Shown here piece after piece: positions 52,408 to 60,877 of a stretch of 64,000 nucleotides of DNA. This DNA comes from JANQEA01 sp964466035. Lineage in GTDB: Bacteria > Bipolaricaulota > Bipolaricaulia > UBA7950 > UBA9294. The notes under the pieces were generated by a model. That model saw nothing but the letters and a program-made list of their open reading frames with translations, ran no database searches and was not told where the DNA came from. The stretch is taken from positions 15,677 through 79,676 of the forward strand of contig CAYXLR010000008.1 of the NCBI GenBank assembly GCA_964466035.1. The letters run 5' to 3'. Both the position numbers and the translations under genes were made by a program. How positions within the stretch are numbered: the stretch's first letter is position 1; each line of letters starts with the position of its first letter.

Positions 52408-53720
52408 CGTCTTTCCTCTACCCCCTGGTGGACCGGGACCGATCCGGAGAGCCCGGCCGACGACGCCCCTTCGATCCGAACGGACGCCAGCTCGCCGATC
52501 GCCCCTCCGCGAGCGACGACGGTCCGATGGTCTCCCGCCCGTCCGACGGTCCCGCCGTTCCGCGCCGCGGATTCGAACAGGACCTCCACGTCCTGCCCGA
52601 CGAACCGCTCGTTCTCCTCCAGCGCGATCCGTCGCTGGCGGTCGAGCACACGCTCCAGTCGCGCGCGCTTCACCGACTCCGGAACATCATCCTCCAATCG
52701 GGCGCTCCGAGTCAATGGGCGCGGCGAGTACTTCGCGACGAAGATCGACCCGAACCGGACGCCCTCGATCAGCCGCATCGTCGCCTCGAAGTCGGCCTCG
52801 GTCTCGCCGGGATACCCGACGATCAGGTCGGTCGTGACGTTCAGTCCGTCGATCCGTTCCCGCGCCGCGTCGACGATCTCCAGGTATCGATCCACGATGT
52901 AGCCGCGGTTCATATCGACGAGGATCCGATCGCTTCCCGACTGCACCGGCAGGTGGAGGTGGTTGCACAGGTTGGCCTTCGATCCGATCGCATCGAGGAC
53001 GTCTTCGGTCATGTCGCGCGGATGCGACGTCGTGAAACGGACCCGCGGGATACCGGTCTCGGCGGTCCGAGCGAGGAGCGTCGCGAATCCGCCGAACTCC
53101 GGCCGGTCGGTCCCGTAGGCGTTCACGTTCTGCCCGAGGAGGAGGACCTCGAACGCACCGGCGTCGATCGCGTCCTCGACCTCGCGCACGATCGACTCCG
53201 GGTCGCGGCTCCGCATCGGACCCCGCGCGTACGGGACGACGCAGTACGAGCAGTAGTGCGAGCAACCCTCGGTGATCGTCACCATCGCGCGCACCGGATT
53301 CAACCGCACGTACGGGATCTCATCGATCGTCGTCGGCTCGTCGCACGCGACGAGGCGGTCGGACTCGACCCGGACCCGCTCCACCAAGCTCGGGACCGAC
53401 CGGTGACCGCCGGAGCCGAAGACGAAGTCGATCGCCGGGAAGCGCGACAACAGCGATTCACCGCGCACCTGCCCCAGGCATCCGCCGACCCCGAGGATCA
53501 CGCGGCGCCTGCGCTTCTCCTCGACGACCGCCCCGATCCGCCCGTAGACCTTCTCCTCGGCCTTCTGGCGGACCATGCAGCCGTTGAACAGAACCACGTC
53601 GGCCGATTCGATCCGATCGACCAGGTCGTACCCGGCGCTCGTCATCACGCCGGCGAGCCCCTCCGATTGGTGGAGGTTCATCTGGCATCCCCAAGTCTCG
53701 ATGTACAGCCGCTTTCCCAT
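52404..53720 (-). CDS. miaB: tRNA-2-methylthio-N6-dimethylallyladenosine synthase
   Basis: 438 residues. The N-terminal MTTase domain has the three cysteines (TWGCQMNLHQSEG, NGCMVRQKAEEK and GCLGQ), the radical SAM motif is CSHYCSYCVVPYARG, and a TRAM domain closes the protein. MiaB adds the methylthio group to modified A37 of tRNA. I use ATG 53720 (MGKRLYIETWGCQMN); the longer open frame is not conserved. It diverges from the LPS fusion gene. Confidence 0.95.
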   Translation of the reverse strand: MGKRLYIETWGCQMNLHQSEGLAGVMTSAGYDLVDRIESADVVLFNGCMVRQKAEEKVYGRIGAVVEEKRRRRVILGVGGCLGQVRGESLLSRFPAIDFVFGSGGHRSVPSLVERVRVESDRLVACDEPTTIDEIPYVRLNPVRAMVTITEGCSHYCSYCVVPYARGPMRSRDPESIVREVEDAIDAGAFEVLLLGQNVNAYGTDRPEFGGFATLLARTAETGIPRVRFTTSHPRDMTEDVLDAIGSKANLCNHLHLPVQSGSDRILVDMNRGYIVDRYLEIVDAARERIDGLNVTTDLIVGYPGETEADFEATMRLIEGVRFGSIFVAKYSPRPLTRSARLEDDVPESVKRARLERVLDRQRRIALEENERFVGQDVEVLFESAARNGGTVGRAGDHRTVVARGGAIGELASVRIEGASSAGLSGSVPVHQGVEERR

Positions 53721-53841
53721 GATCGAAGTCCGAGAATACTCCATCCCCCGGCCGGCGTCCATCCCGGTTTGGCTCTGGATCGGTGGCCGCTCCCGGGCGG
53801 GGTGGCCCGCGGACCGAGCCGTCCGGTACACTCGTTCTGCC

Positions 53842-56800
53842 ATGACCTTGCGTCGCTGCGATCGCTACCTGCTGCGCGAGATGACCGGCCCGTTCGCCCT
53901 CGCCCTGGTCGGGCTGCTGCTGTTCCTCCTGCTGAACATCGTGCTTTCGCTCACCCCGCTGATGGTCGACCGGGGGGTCGGGATGTCGACGCTGCTCCGG
54001 CTCGTGATCCTCGAGATCCCGAAGCTGTTCGTCCTCGCCGTCCCGATGGCCGCGCTGTTCGCGACCTTCCTCGGCCTCGGTCGGCTGATGCACGACCGGG
54101 AGATCATGGCGTTCGAATCGATCGGCATCCCGTTGCGCCGCCTCCTGCTGCCGTTGATCGTCGCCGCGGCGGCCGTCAGCGCGGTCGACTTCACGATCAA
54201 CAACTGGGCCGCGCCGGCCTCCGAGCGCGCGTTCCAGCGGACGTACCTCGAGGTCGTCTTCCGTCAGTCGGTCCCCCGGATCACGCCGAACGCGATCTTC
54301 TCCGGCCCCGACAACCTCTTCTTCTACGTCCGCCGCTACGACGCCAACACGAGGACCCTCTACGACGTCCTGATCTACGACACCGAGGGGGACCTCTTCC
54401 CGGCGGTGCCCGAGGCCGAGGCGCAGGTCGCGCTGATCACCGCGGAGACCGGAACGTGGACCGAGAAGACGTGGGAGCTCGAGGGGGGGCGGACGTACGG
54501 CTTCGACGACGAAGGGAGGCTGGTCTACTCGGGCGGCTTCGAGCTCCTCTCGATCCCCGTCGACCGAAGCGTGGAGGAGATCCTCAGCCAGGCGCGCTCC
54601 CCCGACGAGATGGGGATCGGCGAGCTCCTCGCCCGCGTGGAGCAGGCGTCGAGGACCGGCCAGCGCGCCGAGTCGTACGTCCTCGAGATCCACCACAAGA
54701 TCGCCCTCCCGCTGACGACGATCGTCTTCGTCCTCCTCGGAGGGACGCTCTCCTTCACGTTCGGGGCCCGAGGGCGCGCCGTCGGGATCATCGCCAGCCT
54801 CCTTCTGATCAGCGTCTTCACCGGTCTGCTCTGGTGGACCCAGGCCCTCGGTCAGCGGGGCGCGATGCCCCCGGCCCTCGCCGCCTGGCTTCCGAACCTC
54901 CTCTTCGGAGGGCTCGGCCTCCTCCTCTTCCTCCGGGTCGACCGTCTCGCGTCGCGCGATCTGCTGAAGCGGCTTCGCCGGTTCGTCCCGTTCCTCGCCC
55001 TCCTCGGGCTCGTCGCGTGCGCCGCCGGAGCGGACGAGATCCCGCTCTTCCTCAACGCCGACGAGCTGTTCATTTCCTCGGACCGCACCGAGGCCCGCGC
55101 CGAAGGCCACGTGGAGGCGACGTTCGAGGACGTCTCCCTCTCCGCCGACGCGCTTCGATTGCATCAGGCGCCCGACGGGCAGTGGCTGTTCGAGGCGACC
55201 GGCGACGTCCGCCTCGCGATCGAGGACGGATTGACCCTCGCCGGCGACCGGCTCGCGGCGGTCATCGAGGTCACGGAGACCGGAACGCTGACCCGCTCCC
55301 TCGAAGCGGGTCAATTCCGTGGAGAGAGCGAATTCGTCAACTCCGCCGGCGAGGATCACACCCTCTACTTCCGCGGCGAGACCGGCCGGATCGAGTTCGA
55401 CGAGGCCGGCGAAGCGCGCCTCGTCGAGGTCCGCCGCGGGGAAGTGACCACCTGCAACTGCTGTGGGGTCCCGTTCCGCTCGCAGCCGTACACCCTGCAC
55501 GCCGCGCGGTTGCAGCTGTACCCGGACCGGCTCCTCGTCGCCTACGGGCTGACGGCCCGAGTCGCCGGCGTCTCCGCGTTCTGGCTTCCGGTCTACGTCC
55601 AGCCGCTCGAGGAGACGCTCGAGAGCCCGCTGTTTCCGGCGATCGGTCGGAGCGGCCTGCGGGGATGGTTCCTCAAGTGGAACGTCCCGTTCTACCTGAG
55701 CGAGCGGCTCTACGGCAGCCTCCTGTTCGACTACTACAACGCCTTCCGCGAGCTCGGCACCGGGTTCGTCCTCCGCTACGGCTTCGCGGGACACGAAGGC
55801 TCGATCGACGCCTACTACTTCCCCGCGAAGGTCGGGGATCCGGTCGTCCGCCTCGGCCTCGACCACTCCTTCGACATCGCGACGTCCTGGCGCGGGGGCG
55901 CCGAGCTCGCGTACGAGGCCGTCGGCGACGCCGAGTCGCTGTCGTACGCCGCGAGCGCGACCGGCCGGCTCGACGGCTGGCGGCTCGCCGTTTCGGCCAC
56001 GCGGAGCTGGGAGGAAGAAGGGAACGTGACCACGGAGCGACTGCCCGAGATCGCCCTCTCTCACGAAGCGCTCCGGATCGGTCCCGCGACCGCGACGCCG
56101 CGGCTGAGCGCCGGCTCCGTCAGGGAGTGGGAGGACGGATCGCTCTCCGATCGAGCCTACAAGCTGAGCGGGAGCGCGTCGATCGGCGTCGACCCGTTCG
56201 AGGCGGTCGGCTTCTCCATCGCACCTTCGTGCGGCGTCTCCTTCACGCGATACATCGGCGATGCAGTCGACCTCACCCGGGGCGCGCTGACCGTCTCGAT
56301 TCCCGCCACCTGGGACGGGCTCAGGCTGGACTACGACGGCGCCTTCGCCACGGCGGAGAGCCCGTTCGAGTTCGACCGGATCGAGGCGGAGCAGCACATC
56401 GGGTGGAGGGTCCAACGCGCGGGCCCCGTCGGCCTCCGGATCGAGAGCGGGTTCGATCTGATCGCCGAGGCCGCCGATCCCCTCTCGGCCACCCTCTCCT
56501 GGGGGAACTCCGTCTCGTGGGCGCTCTCTCTCGACTACGACCTCGCTGCCGCCCTCCTCGACGCGGTCGTCCTCGAAGGCGACTGGTCGATCGAGTCCGT
56601 CAGCGCGTCGTGGGACATTCCGTACGATCCTGCCGCCGCCCGGTTCGAGCCGATCGACGTCGAGGTGACCGCGACCGAGGGCCTGACGAAGATCACCGTT
56701 CAAGCGGAACTGGAAGACGGGTCGCTCGCGTCCCTCTCCGGAGCCGTCGAGGCGCGGACGCCGGCCGACTGGGGCGTGGCGCTCGGCGCGGACTACGAAG

Positions 56801-56982
56801 CGGACGAGACCCCGCACGTTGCGAACCTCCGTTACCGCCTCTTCCGGGACATCGGGGATTGCATCCAAGTCGGAATCGAGCGAGCCTCCGATCAGATCTG
56901 GCTGTACGCCTCGATCCTCGCCTTCCCGGAGGCGATCCTCCGGTACGGGCCGGAGAGCGCAAGCCTCGAGGTGGGGGAGTAA
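53842..56982 (+). CDS. LptF/LptG permease fused to an LptA/LptD-like outer-membrane assembly protein
   Basis: 1046 residues in one frame. Residues 1 to about 370 are a YjgP/YjgQ (LptF/G) inner-membrane permease: CDRYLLREMTGPFALALVGL at the N-terminus, LHDREIMAFESIGIPLRRLL, and a final pair of helices. Then comes a second signal-like stretch (FVPFLALLGLVACAAGADE, about 381-400) followed by an OstA/LptA domain (about 400-520) and an LptD-like beta-rich barrel region, with the CNCC motif near residue 537. No ATG, GTG or TTG occurs between the parts, so this is a real fusion. The two halves normally sit in different membranes; a cleavage at the internal signal would separate them. TACACT lies nine bases before ATG 53842, so the mRNA is probably leaderless. 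Confidence 0.88.
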   Translation: MTLRRCDRYLLREMTGPFALALVGLLLFLLLNIVLSLTPLMVDRGVGMSTLLRLVILEIPKLFVLAVPMAALFATFLGLGRLMHDREIMAFESIGIPLRRLLLPLIVAAAAVSAVDFTINNWAAPASERAFQRTYLEVVFRQSVPRITPNAIFSGPDNLFFYVRRYDANTRTLYDVLIYDTEGDLFPAVPEAEAQVALITAETGTWTEKTWELEGGRTYGFDDEGRLVYSGGFELLSIPVDRSVEEILSQARSPDEMGIGELLARVEQASRTGQRAESYVLEIHHKIALPLTTIVFVLLGGTLSFTFGARGRAVGIIASLLLISVFTGLLWWTQALGQRGAMPPALAAWLPNLLFGGLGLLLFLRVDRLASRDLLKRLRRFVPFLALLGLVACAAGADEIPLFLNADELFISSDRTEARAEGHVEATFEDVSLSADALRLHQAPDGQWLFEATGDVRLAIEDGLTLAGDRLAAVIEVTETGTLTRSLEAGQFRGESEFVNSAGEDHTLYFRGETGRIEFDEAGEARLVEVRRGEVTTCNCCGVPFRSQPYTLHAARLQLYPDRLLVAYGLTARVAGVSAFWLPVYVQPLEETLESPLFPAIGRSGLRGWFLKWNVPFYLSERLYGSLLFDYYNAFRELGTGFVLRYGFAGHEGSIDAYYFPAKVGDPVVRLGLDHSFDIATSWRGGAELAYEAVGDAESLSYAASATGRLDGWRLAVSATRSWEEEGNVTTERLPEIALSHEALRIGPATATPRLSAGSVREWEDGSLSDRAYKLSGSASIGVDPFEAVGFSIAPSCGVSFTRYIGDAVDLTRGALTVSIPATWDGLRLDYDGAFATAESPFEFDRIEAEQHIGWRVQRAGPVGLRIESGFDLIAEAADPLSATLSWGNSVSWALSLDYDLAAALLDAVVLEGDWSIESVSASWDIPYDPAAARFEPIDVEVTATEGLTKITVQAELEDGSLASLSGAVEARTPADWGVALGADYEADETPHVANLRYRLFRDIGDCIQVGIERASDQIWLYASILAFPEAILRYGPESASLEVGE

Positions 56983-57023
56983 ACTCAGCCCTTCGCTCCG
57001 GTGGATAAGCGAAAGGAGGGGGC

Positions 57024-57122
57024 ATGGATTCCGATCTTTCGGCGCTCGTCTACGTCGTGTTCGCGATCATCCTGCTGATCAAGTTCTACGTCGGCAGCTG
57101 CGGCGGCGGCACGTGTGGTTAG
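57024..57122 (+). CDS. 32-residue single-span membrane peptide with a Cys/Gly tail
   Basis: MDSDLSALVYVVFAIILLIK followed by FYVGSCGGGTCG. A single hydrophobic helix ends in a GSCGGGTCG tail with two cysteines, which could bind metal or be modified. The RBS AAAGGAGGGGG is very strong and spaced well before ATG 57024. It lies 41 bases after the LPS fusion gene and is probably co-transcribed with it. I recognise no family; it may assist the transport machinery or be a lineage-specific small protein. Confidence 0.6.
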   Translation: MDSDLSALVYVVFAIILLIKFYVGSCGGGTCG

Positions 57123-57165
57123 CTCTCGGGCGCTGACGCTCGGCCGCTCTCGGGCCGCGTTCTGC

Positions 57166-58176
57166 TCATTCGGCGTCGCCTTGATCCGTTCCGCATTCCC
57201 TCGGCAGCCCGAGCGACGCACGCCAGCCCGGCTCGTATAGCGCGATCAGCTCGGCCGGCCGTGAGCCCCAGTCGGGGAGGGTTTCGAGGAATCCGAGGGG
57301 CGTCAGCAGCTCCACGAGGTAGCGCACGAAGCCCTCCCCGATCACGTAGTCGTCATGTCCGGAGACGCCGTCGGCCAGCCGATTCGACTCGAGCCACTCG
57401 CGCACGTAGTCGTCCCGCCGGTCCGCGCTCCAGAACAACGCCGCCGTGTCCCGTCGGTCCGCGCTCCGGAACCGCGCCTCCGTCACTTCAGCCATCCCTT
57501 CTATGATGAAGCTCGGCGGGGAAGAGTATCTCTCTCCACCTTCCCGCGTATACCACTCGACGAAGAGCCAATGAGTGAACTCGTGCACCAGCGTCGCGGT
57601 CGACTCGATCACGTCGCACAGCACGATCCGCGGGCAGCCGAGCAGCGTCCGAAGCCACAGCTCCGCCCCGCTGATCGCCGCCGCACCGGCCGTGAACATC
57701 GCGCCGACCCACGGGTCGTGGAGCAGGCTTCGCATCGTTTCCTGATTGCGGAAGGCGATCACCAACAGCGGGTAGATCTGCTCCCCTCTCCAGAGCAGCG
57801 GATCGAGCCGCCACATCTCCCCGGTCGACGGGTCCTTCTTGCGGATCTGCGGGAGACCCGTCATCGAGAACTTCGACGGGTTCTCCTCCGGGTACTCCCA
57901 GGACGCCGGCGGCGTCGGTGCGTCAAGCCCCCAAAACGTGAACGCGTAGTCGGCGGCCCACGTCAGCCGGTCGGTGAAGAAGGCAACGCCGAGCGAGACC
58001 GTCTGGACCCAAGCGATCGCACCGTAGCGCCAGGCCGTCAGGTAGTAGGTGTCGTCCTCGTCCGCTCGTCCCGAGACGCCGACCAGCGTCAGAGCGACGA
58101 GCGCGATGCACAAGGCCGCGACGCGCGGCGACGGCGCCACGCCGAACCGAGGCCTTTGGTTCTCGTTGTGCTTCAT
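57166..58176 (-). CDS. Secreted HExxH metallopeptidase-like protein, paralogue 2
   Basis: 336 residues. Signal peptide (VAALCIALVALTLVGVSGRA, residues about 20-39). HEFTHWLF near residue 193 and the downstream EGMAE match a gluzincin HExxH...E arrangement. The C-terminal tail (RPAELIALYEPGWRASLGLP) is shared with the upstream paralogue. ATG 58176 overlaps that gene's stop (ATGA). Function is unknown; the metal site looks intact. It converges on the small peptide gene. Confidence 0.7.
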   Translation of the reverse strand: MKHNENQRPRFGVAPSPRVAALCIALVALTLVGVSGRADEDDTYYLTAWRYGAIAWVQTVSLGVAFFTDRLTWAADYAFTFWGLDAPTPPASWEYPEENPSKFSMTGLPQIRKKDPSTGEMWRLDPLLWRGEQIYPLLVIAFRNQETMRSLLHDPWVGAMFTAGAAAISGAELWLRTLLGCPRIVLCDVIESTATLVHEFTHWLFVEWYTREGGERYSSPPSFIIEGMAEVTEARFRSADRRDTAALFWSADRRDDYVREWLESNRLADGVSGHDDYVIGEGFVRYLVELLTPLGFLETLPDWGSRPAELIALYEPGWRASLGLPRECGTDQGDAE

Positions 58177-59135
58177 TCCGACCCCTCCTCGGAAACGCCG
58201 CATTCCCTCGGCAGCCCGAGCGACGCACGCCAGCCCGGCTCGTACAGCTCGATCAGCTCGGCCGGCCGTAACGCCCAGTCGCCGAGGGTCGCCAGGAACC
58301 CTTCCGGGCCCAGCTCGTCAACGAGATACGCCACGAGGCTCTCGCCGACGGTGTAGACCGACGCCGCGCCGACGCCGCCGGAAAGACAGTTCTCCTCCGC
58401 CCAGTCGAGGACCGCCCGACGCTCCCACGCGGCGAACACGGGGTTCTCGGCGTGCGCGGAGGCCGCCTCGGCCATCCCCTCCAGGATCACCGCCGGGACC
58501 AGCAGGGGCACGACACCGTTCACGGCACACCACTCCCATTGGAACCAGTGCGTGCACTCGTGGATCAGCACGTCGTCGCCGGCGTACGAGGCGCAGACGA
58601 TCGTTCGGTATCCCCGGCCGACTTCGTGCACCCAGTCCTCCGCGTCCGGGTATGAGCGGACGAGCGGTCTATAGAAGAACTGAGCCTCGTGCGTCGCGGT
58701 CGCACCGAGCGCGTCGAGCATCCGCCACCCGCCGACGAACGGGATCACGACCAACGGGGAGAGGCGATGTCCTTCCCAAGCGAGGTTCGGAACGAGCGTT
58801 TCCTTGCCTAAGACGTCGTCGACGATCCTCACGTCGTGCGGCCCGACGATGCGGAGGCGGCCGGGGTACGCCACCGGGGACTCCCACGCGTCCAGCGGCT
58901 CCGGCGGATCGAAGCCCCAGAACGCGAACGCCTCTCTCGCGGCCGATGCGAGCCGCCCGATGAACTGCTCCGGAACCGTGAGGTAGGTGCTCGCTCGACC
59001 CGGCCAGACGACGCCGTACGCCCAGGACGTGATGAAGTAATCGGTATTCTGGGCGTACGCCGCGGACACGATCGCCAGCGCGATTCCGACCGCGGCGATT
59101 AACGCGGCGAGGCAGATTCGAGAAGAACGCAACAT
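58173..59135 (-). CDS. Secreted HExxH metallopeptidase-like protein, paralogue 1
   Basis: 320 residues with a signal peptide (ICLAALIAAVGIALAIVSAA). HECTHWFQWEW followed by LEGMAEAAS is the probable zinc site. It shares TSWAYG/TAWRYG near the mature N-terminus, FAFWGFDPPEPLDAWE versus FTFWGLDAPTPPASWE, and an identical 47-bp C-terminal DNA block with the downstream gene. I use ATG 59135; no good ribosome site is seen upstream. The pair is transcribed divergently from the TIGR04076 cluster. Confidence 0.7.
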   Translation of the reverse strand: MLRSSRICLAALIAAVGIALAIVSAAYAQNTDYFITSWAYGVVWPGRASTYLTVPEQFIGRLASAAREAFAFWGFDPPEPLDAWESPVAYPGRLRIVGPHDVRIVDDVLGKETLVPNLAWEGHRLSPLVVIPFVGGWRMLDALGATATHEAQFFYRPLVRSYPDAEDWVHEVGRGYRTIVCASYAGDDVLIHECTHWFQWEWCAVNGVVPLLVPAVILEGMAEAASAHAENPVFAAWERRAVLDWAEENCLSGGVGAASVYTVGESLVAYLVDELGPEGFLATLGDWALRPAELIELYEPGWRASLGLPRECGVSEEGSE

Positions 59136-59419
59136 GTTACACTCAGTATACTCAGTTGCATCATCGTGAAACCGGGACAACCGTCCCACCGATCGCTATA
59201 AGGCTTATCGGAACAACAGATCCAGCGTCGCGATTCCCACACCTTGCAACAGGACGTCCGAATCGATACAATGCCATCATTCCACCCTGTTTCATCCACC
59301 GTCATCCATCGACTCGAAACCGGGACGCACAGGCCGGTCGGGCATGAGGCATCCGCGCATCGTGTGGGCCGTCGCGGCCGGAGCCGGTCGATCACCCCAC
59401 GAAGCGAGAGGAGGCCACG
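59136..59419. promoter_or_regulatory. Divergent control region with a tandem ACTCAGT repeat
   Basis: About 280 bases between two divergent gene sets. Just upstream of the metallopeptidase start lies ACTCAGTATACTCAGT, a 7-base motif repeated with a 2-base gap (9-base period). It may be a regulator site. The region is also somewhat richer in A/T than its surroundings. No other gene is supported. Confidence 0.4.
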
Positions 59420-59728
59420 TTGTCGAAGCTGAGAATCACCGTGCTGAAGAAGATGCACTTCCCGGATCTCCAGGCGAGCTACGCGAAGGAAGGGACGTTC
59501 GACGTCTGCAGCGCGTTCGAGGAGGGACAGGTGTTCGAGACCGCGGAGGGCAAGCCGGACGGCTTCTGCTCGTGGGCGTGGGCCGACATCCAGCGCGACG
59601 TCACCCTCGTCCGAAGCGGGGCCGAGCTTCCGTGGATCGGACCGAAGAACACGATGATCTCCTGCTGCACCGACGGATTCCGTCCGGTCGTCTTCCGGAT
59701 CGACCGGGTCGACGAGGCGGAGTCCTGA
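59420..59728 (+). CDS. TIGR04076 family protein, copy 1
   Basis: 102 residues. The family signature is complete: LRITVLKKMHFPDLQASYA at the N-terminus, CSAFEEGQVF, GFCSWAWADIQRDVTLV and ISCCTDGFRPVVFRIDRV. Five cysteines may bind metal. Start TTG 59420 follows GAGAGGAGG by six bases. Function of the family is not known. It is the first of five tandem paralogues, which suggests dosage, heteromeric assembly or diversification. Confidence 0.88.
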   Translation: MSKLRITVLKKMHFPDLQASYAKEGTFDVCSAFEEGQVFETAEGKPDGFCSWAWADIQRDVTLVRSGAELPWIGPKNTMISCCTDGFRPVVFRIDRVDEAES

Positions 59729-59741
59729 GAAAGGAGGCTCG

Positions 59742-60077
59742 ATGGCCGCCGTTCGAATCACGGTTTTGAAACGGACCGTCAACTGCGACATCTGCGACGA
59801 GTACGGCGACGTCGGCTGGAAGCTCCGGGGCGGGTGCCAGCCGTGCGGCACGTTCGAGGACGGTCAGCGGTTCGTCTCCCGCCGCGGGGAGCAGCCGGAG
59901 GGGTTCTGCTCGTGGGCGTGGGCCGACATCCAGCGCGACGTGACGATGATCCGCCTCGGCGGTGCCCGCGACTGGCTCAAGCGTGACGGCACGTGGCTGT
60001 CGTCGTGCACCGACGGGATGAAGCCGGTCGTCTTCCTGCTGGAGCGAGTGACCGACGGGCGGGGAGGCGTTGGATGA
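59742..60077 (+). CDS. TIGR04076 family protein, copy 2
   Basis: 111 residues. Same layout (VRITVLKRTVNCDICDEYG, QPCGTFEDGQRF, GFCSWAWADIQRDVTMI, SSCTDGMKPVVFLLERV) with extra cysteines near the N-terminus. In the second motif CCTDG has become SCTDG. ATG 59742 follows AAAGGAGG. The stop overlaps the next start (ATGA). Confidence 0.88.
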   Translation: MAAVRITVLKRTVNCDICDEYGDVGWKLRGGCQPCGTFEDGQRFVSRRGEQPEGFCSWAWADIQRDVTMIRLGGARDWLKRDGTWLSSCTDGMKPVVFLLERVTDGRGGVG

Positions 60078-60526
60078 AGAAGGTCCGAATCACCGTCATC
60101 AAGAAGGGATTCGACGAAGAGCTGATCGCGAAGCACATGAAGCCGGACGCGGCGAAGGCGTTCAAGCCGTGCGGGCACGAACTCGGCGAATCGTTCGTCG
60201 TCGGGCAGCCGGTGGCCTGTCCGGAGGGGATGTGCCCGTGGGCGTGGCACGACGTCGAGTCGTTCGTCCGGATCGCCGCGTTCGAAGGGAAGGTCGAGGA
60301 CTACCGCCCGGAGAACAGCTGGATCCGATGCTGCACGGACGCGTTCCGGCCGGTGACGTTCCTGATCGAGCCNNNNNNNNNNNNNNNNNNNNNNNNNNNN
60401 NNNNNNNNNNNNNNNNNNNNNNNNNNNNNNNNNNNNNNNNNNNNNNNNNNNNNNNNNNNNNNNNNNNNNNNNGACGCGTTCCGGCCGGTGACGTTCCTGA
60501 TCGAGCCGCTCGAGGAGAGATCGTAG
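60074..60526 (+). CDS. TIGR04076 family protein, copy 3, interrupted by an assembly gap
   Basis: The frame runs from ATG 60074 to TAG 60524-60526 but contains 100 Ns. A 35-bp sequence before the gap is repeated exactly after it, so the true gene is about 105 residues: VRITVIKKGFDEELIAKHMK, KPCGHELGESFVVG, GMCPWAWHDVESFVRI, IRCCTDAFRPVTFLIEP. This copy is the most divergent; the SWAWADI motif reads PWAWHDV. The next gene starts one base after its stop. Confidence 0.75.
   Translation: MKKVRITVIKKGFDEELIAKHMKPDAAKAFKPCGHELGESFVVGQPVACPEGMCPWAWHDVESFVRIAAFEGKVEDYRPENSWIRCCTDAFRPVTFLIEXXXXXXXXXXXXXXXXXXXXXXXXXXXXXXXXXXDAFRPVTFLIEPLEERS
60338..60372. repeat. 35-bp repeat before the gap (same as 60473-60507)
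   Basis: The 35 bases before the Ns recur exactly after them (60473-60507). Most likely the two contig ends overlap and were joined with a fixed gap, so this is one sequence counted twice. Confidence 0.85.
60373..60472. other. Scaffold gap of 100 N
   Basis: A placeholder of exactly 100 Ns lies inside the third TIGR04076 gene and is flanked by identical 35-bp ends, so the true gap is probably zero or negative. Confidence 0.97.
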
Positions 60527-60877
60527 ATGTCGAGGATCCGGATCACGGTACTGAAGTGCCTCGAGGTACCCGACCTGGCGGCCGACTACGCGCCGTCGGG
60601 GCGCTGGGGCACGTGCTGGATGCGCGAGGGAGACGTCTTCGAGGTGGTCGGCGGCTCGGACTACCCGACGCCATCGTGCCCCGATGCTGCGGGGCACGAA
60701 GGATTCTGCTCGTGGGCGTGGGCCGACATCCAGCGCGACGTCACGATGCTCCGCTACGGGGCGGATCCGCCCTGGATTCGGATCCCGAGCACGGCCATTG
60801 CATGCTGCACCGACGGACGGAAGCCGGTGGTGTTCAAGATTGAGCGGGTCGAGGACGTCCGAGAGGAGGCGGCATGA
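60527..60877 (+). CDS. TIGR04076 family protein, copy 4
   Basis: 116 residues. Family motifs: RIRITVLKCLEVPDLAADYA, GTCWMREGDVFEVVG, a short insert SDYPTPSCPDAAG, then GFCSWAWADIQRDVTMLRYG and IACCTDGRKPVVFKIERV. ATG 60527 follows the previous stop directly. The insert adds another cysteine. Confidence 0.88.
   Translation: MSRIRITVLKCLEVPDLAADYAPSGRWGTCWMREGDVFEVVGGSDYPTPSCPDAAGHEGFCSWAWADIQRDVTMLRYGADPPWIRIPSTAIACCTDGRKPVVFKIERVEDVREEAA

Noticed and set aside
53458..56868. Minus-strand open frame of over 1100 codons opposite the LPS fusion gene
   Set aside because: Also a GC-driven shadow; composition is dominated by Arg, Glu, Gly and Val, with no domain.
60373..60472. Possible insertion element inside TIGR04076 copy 3
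   Set aside because: Identical flanks could look like target duplications, but they are 35 bp and the run is exactly 100 Ns, so a scaffold overlap is far more likely.
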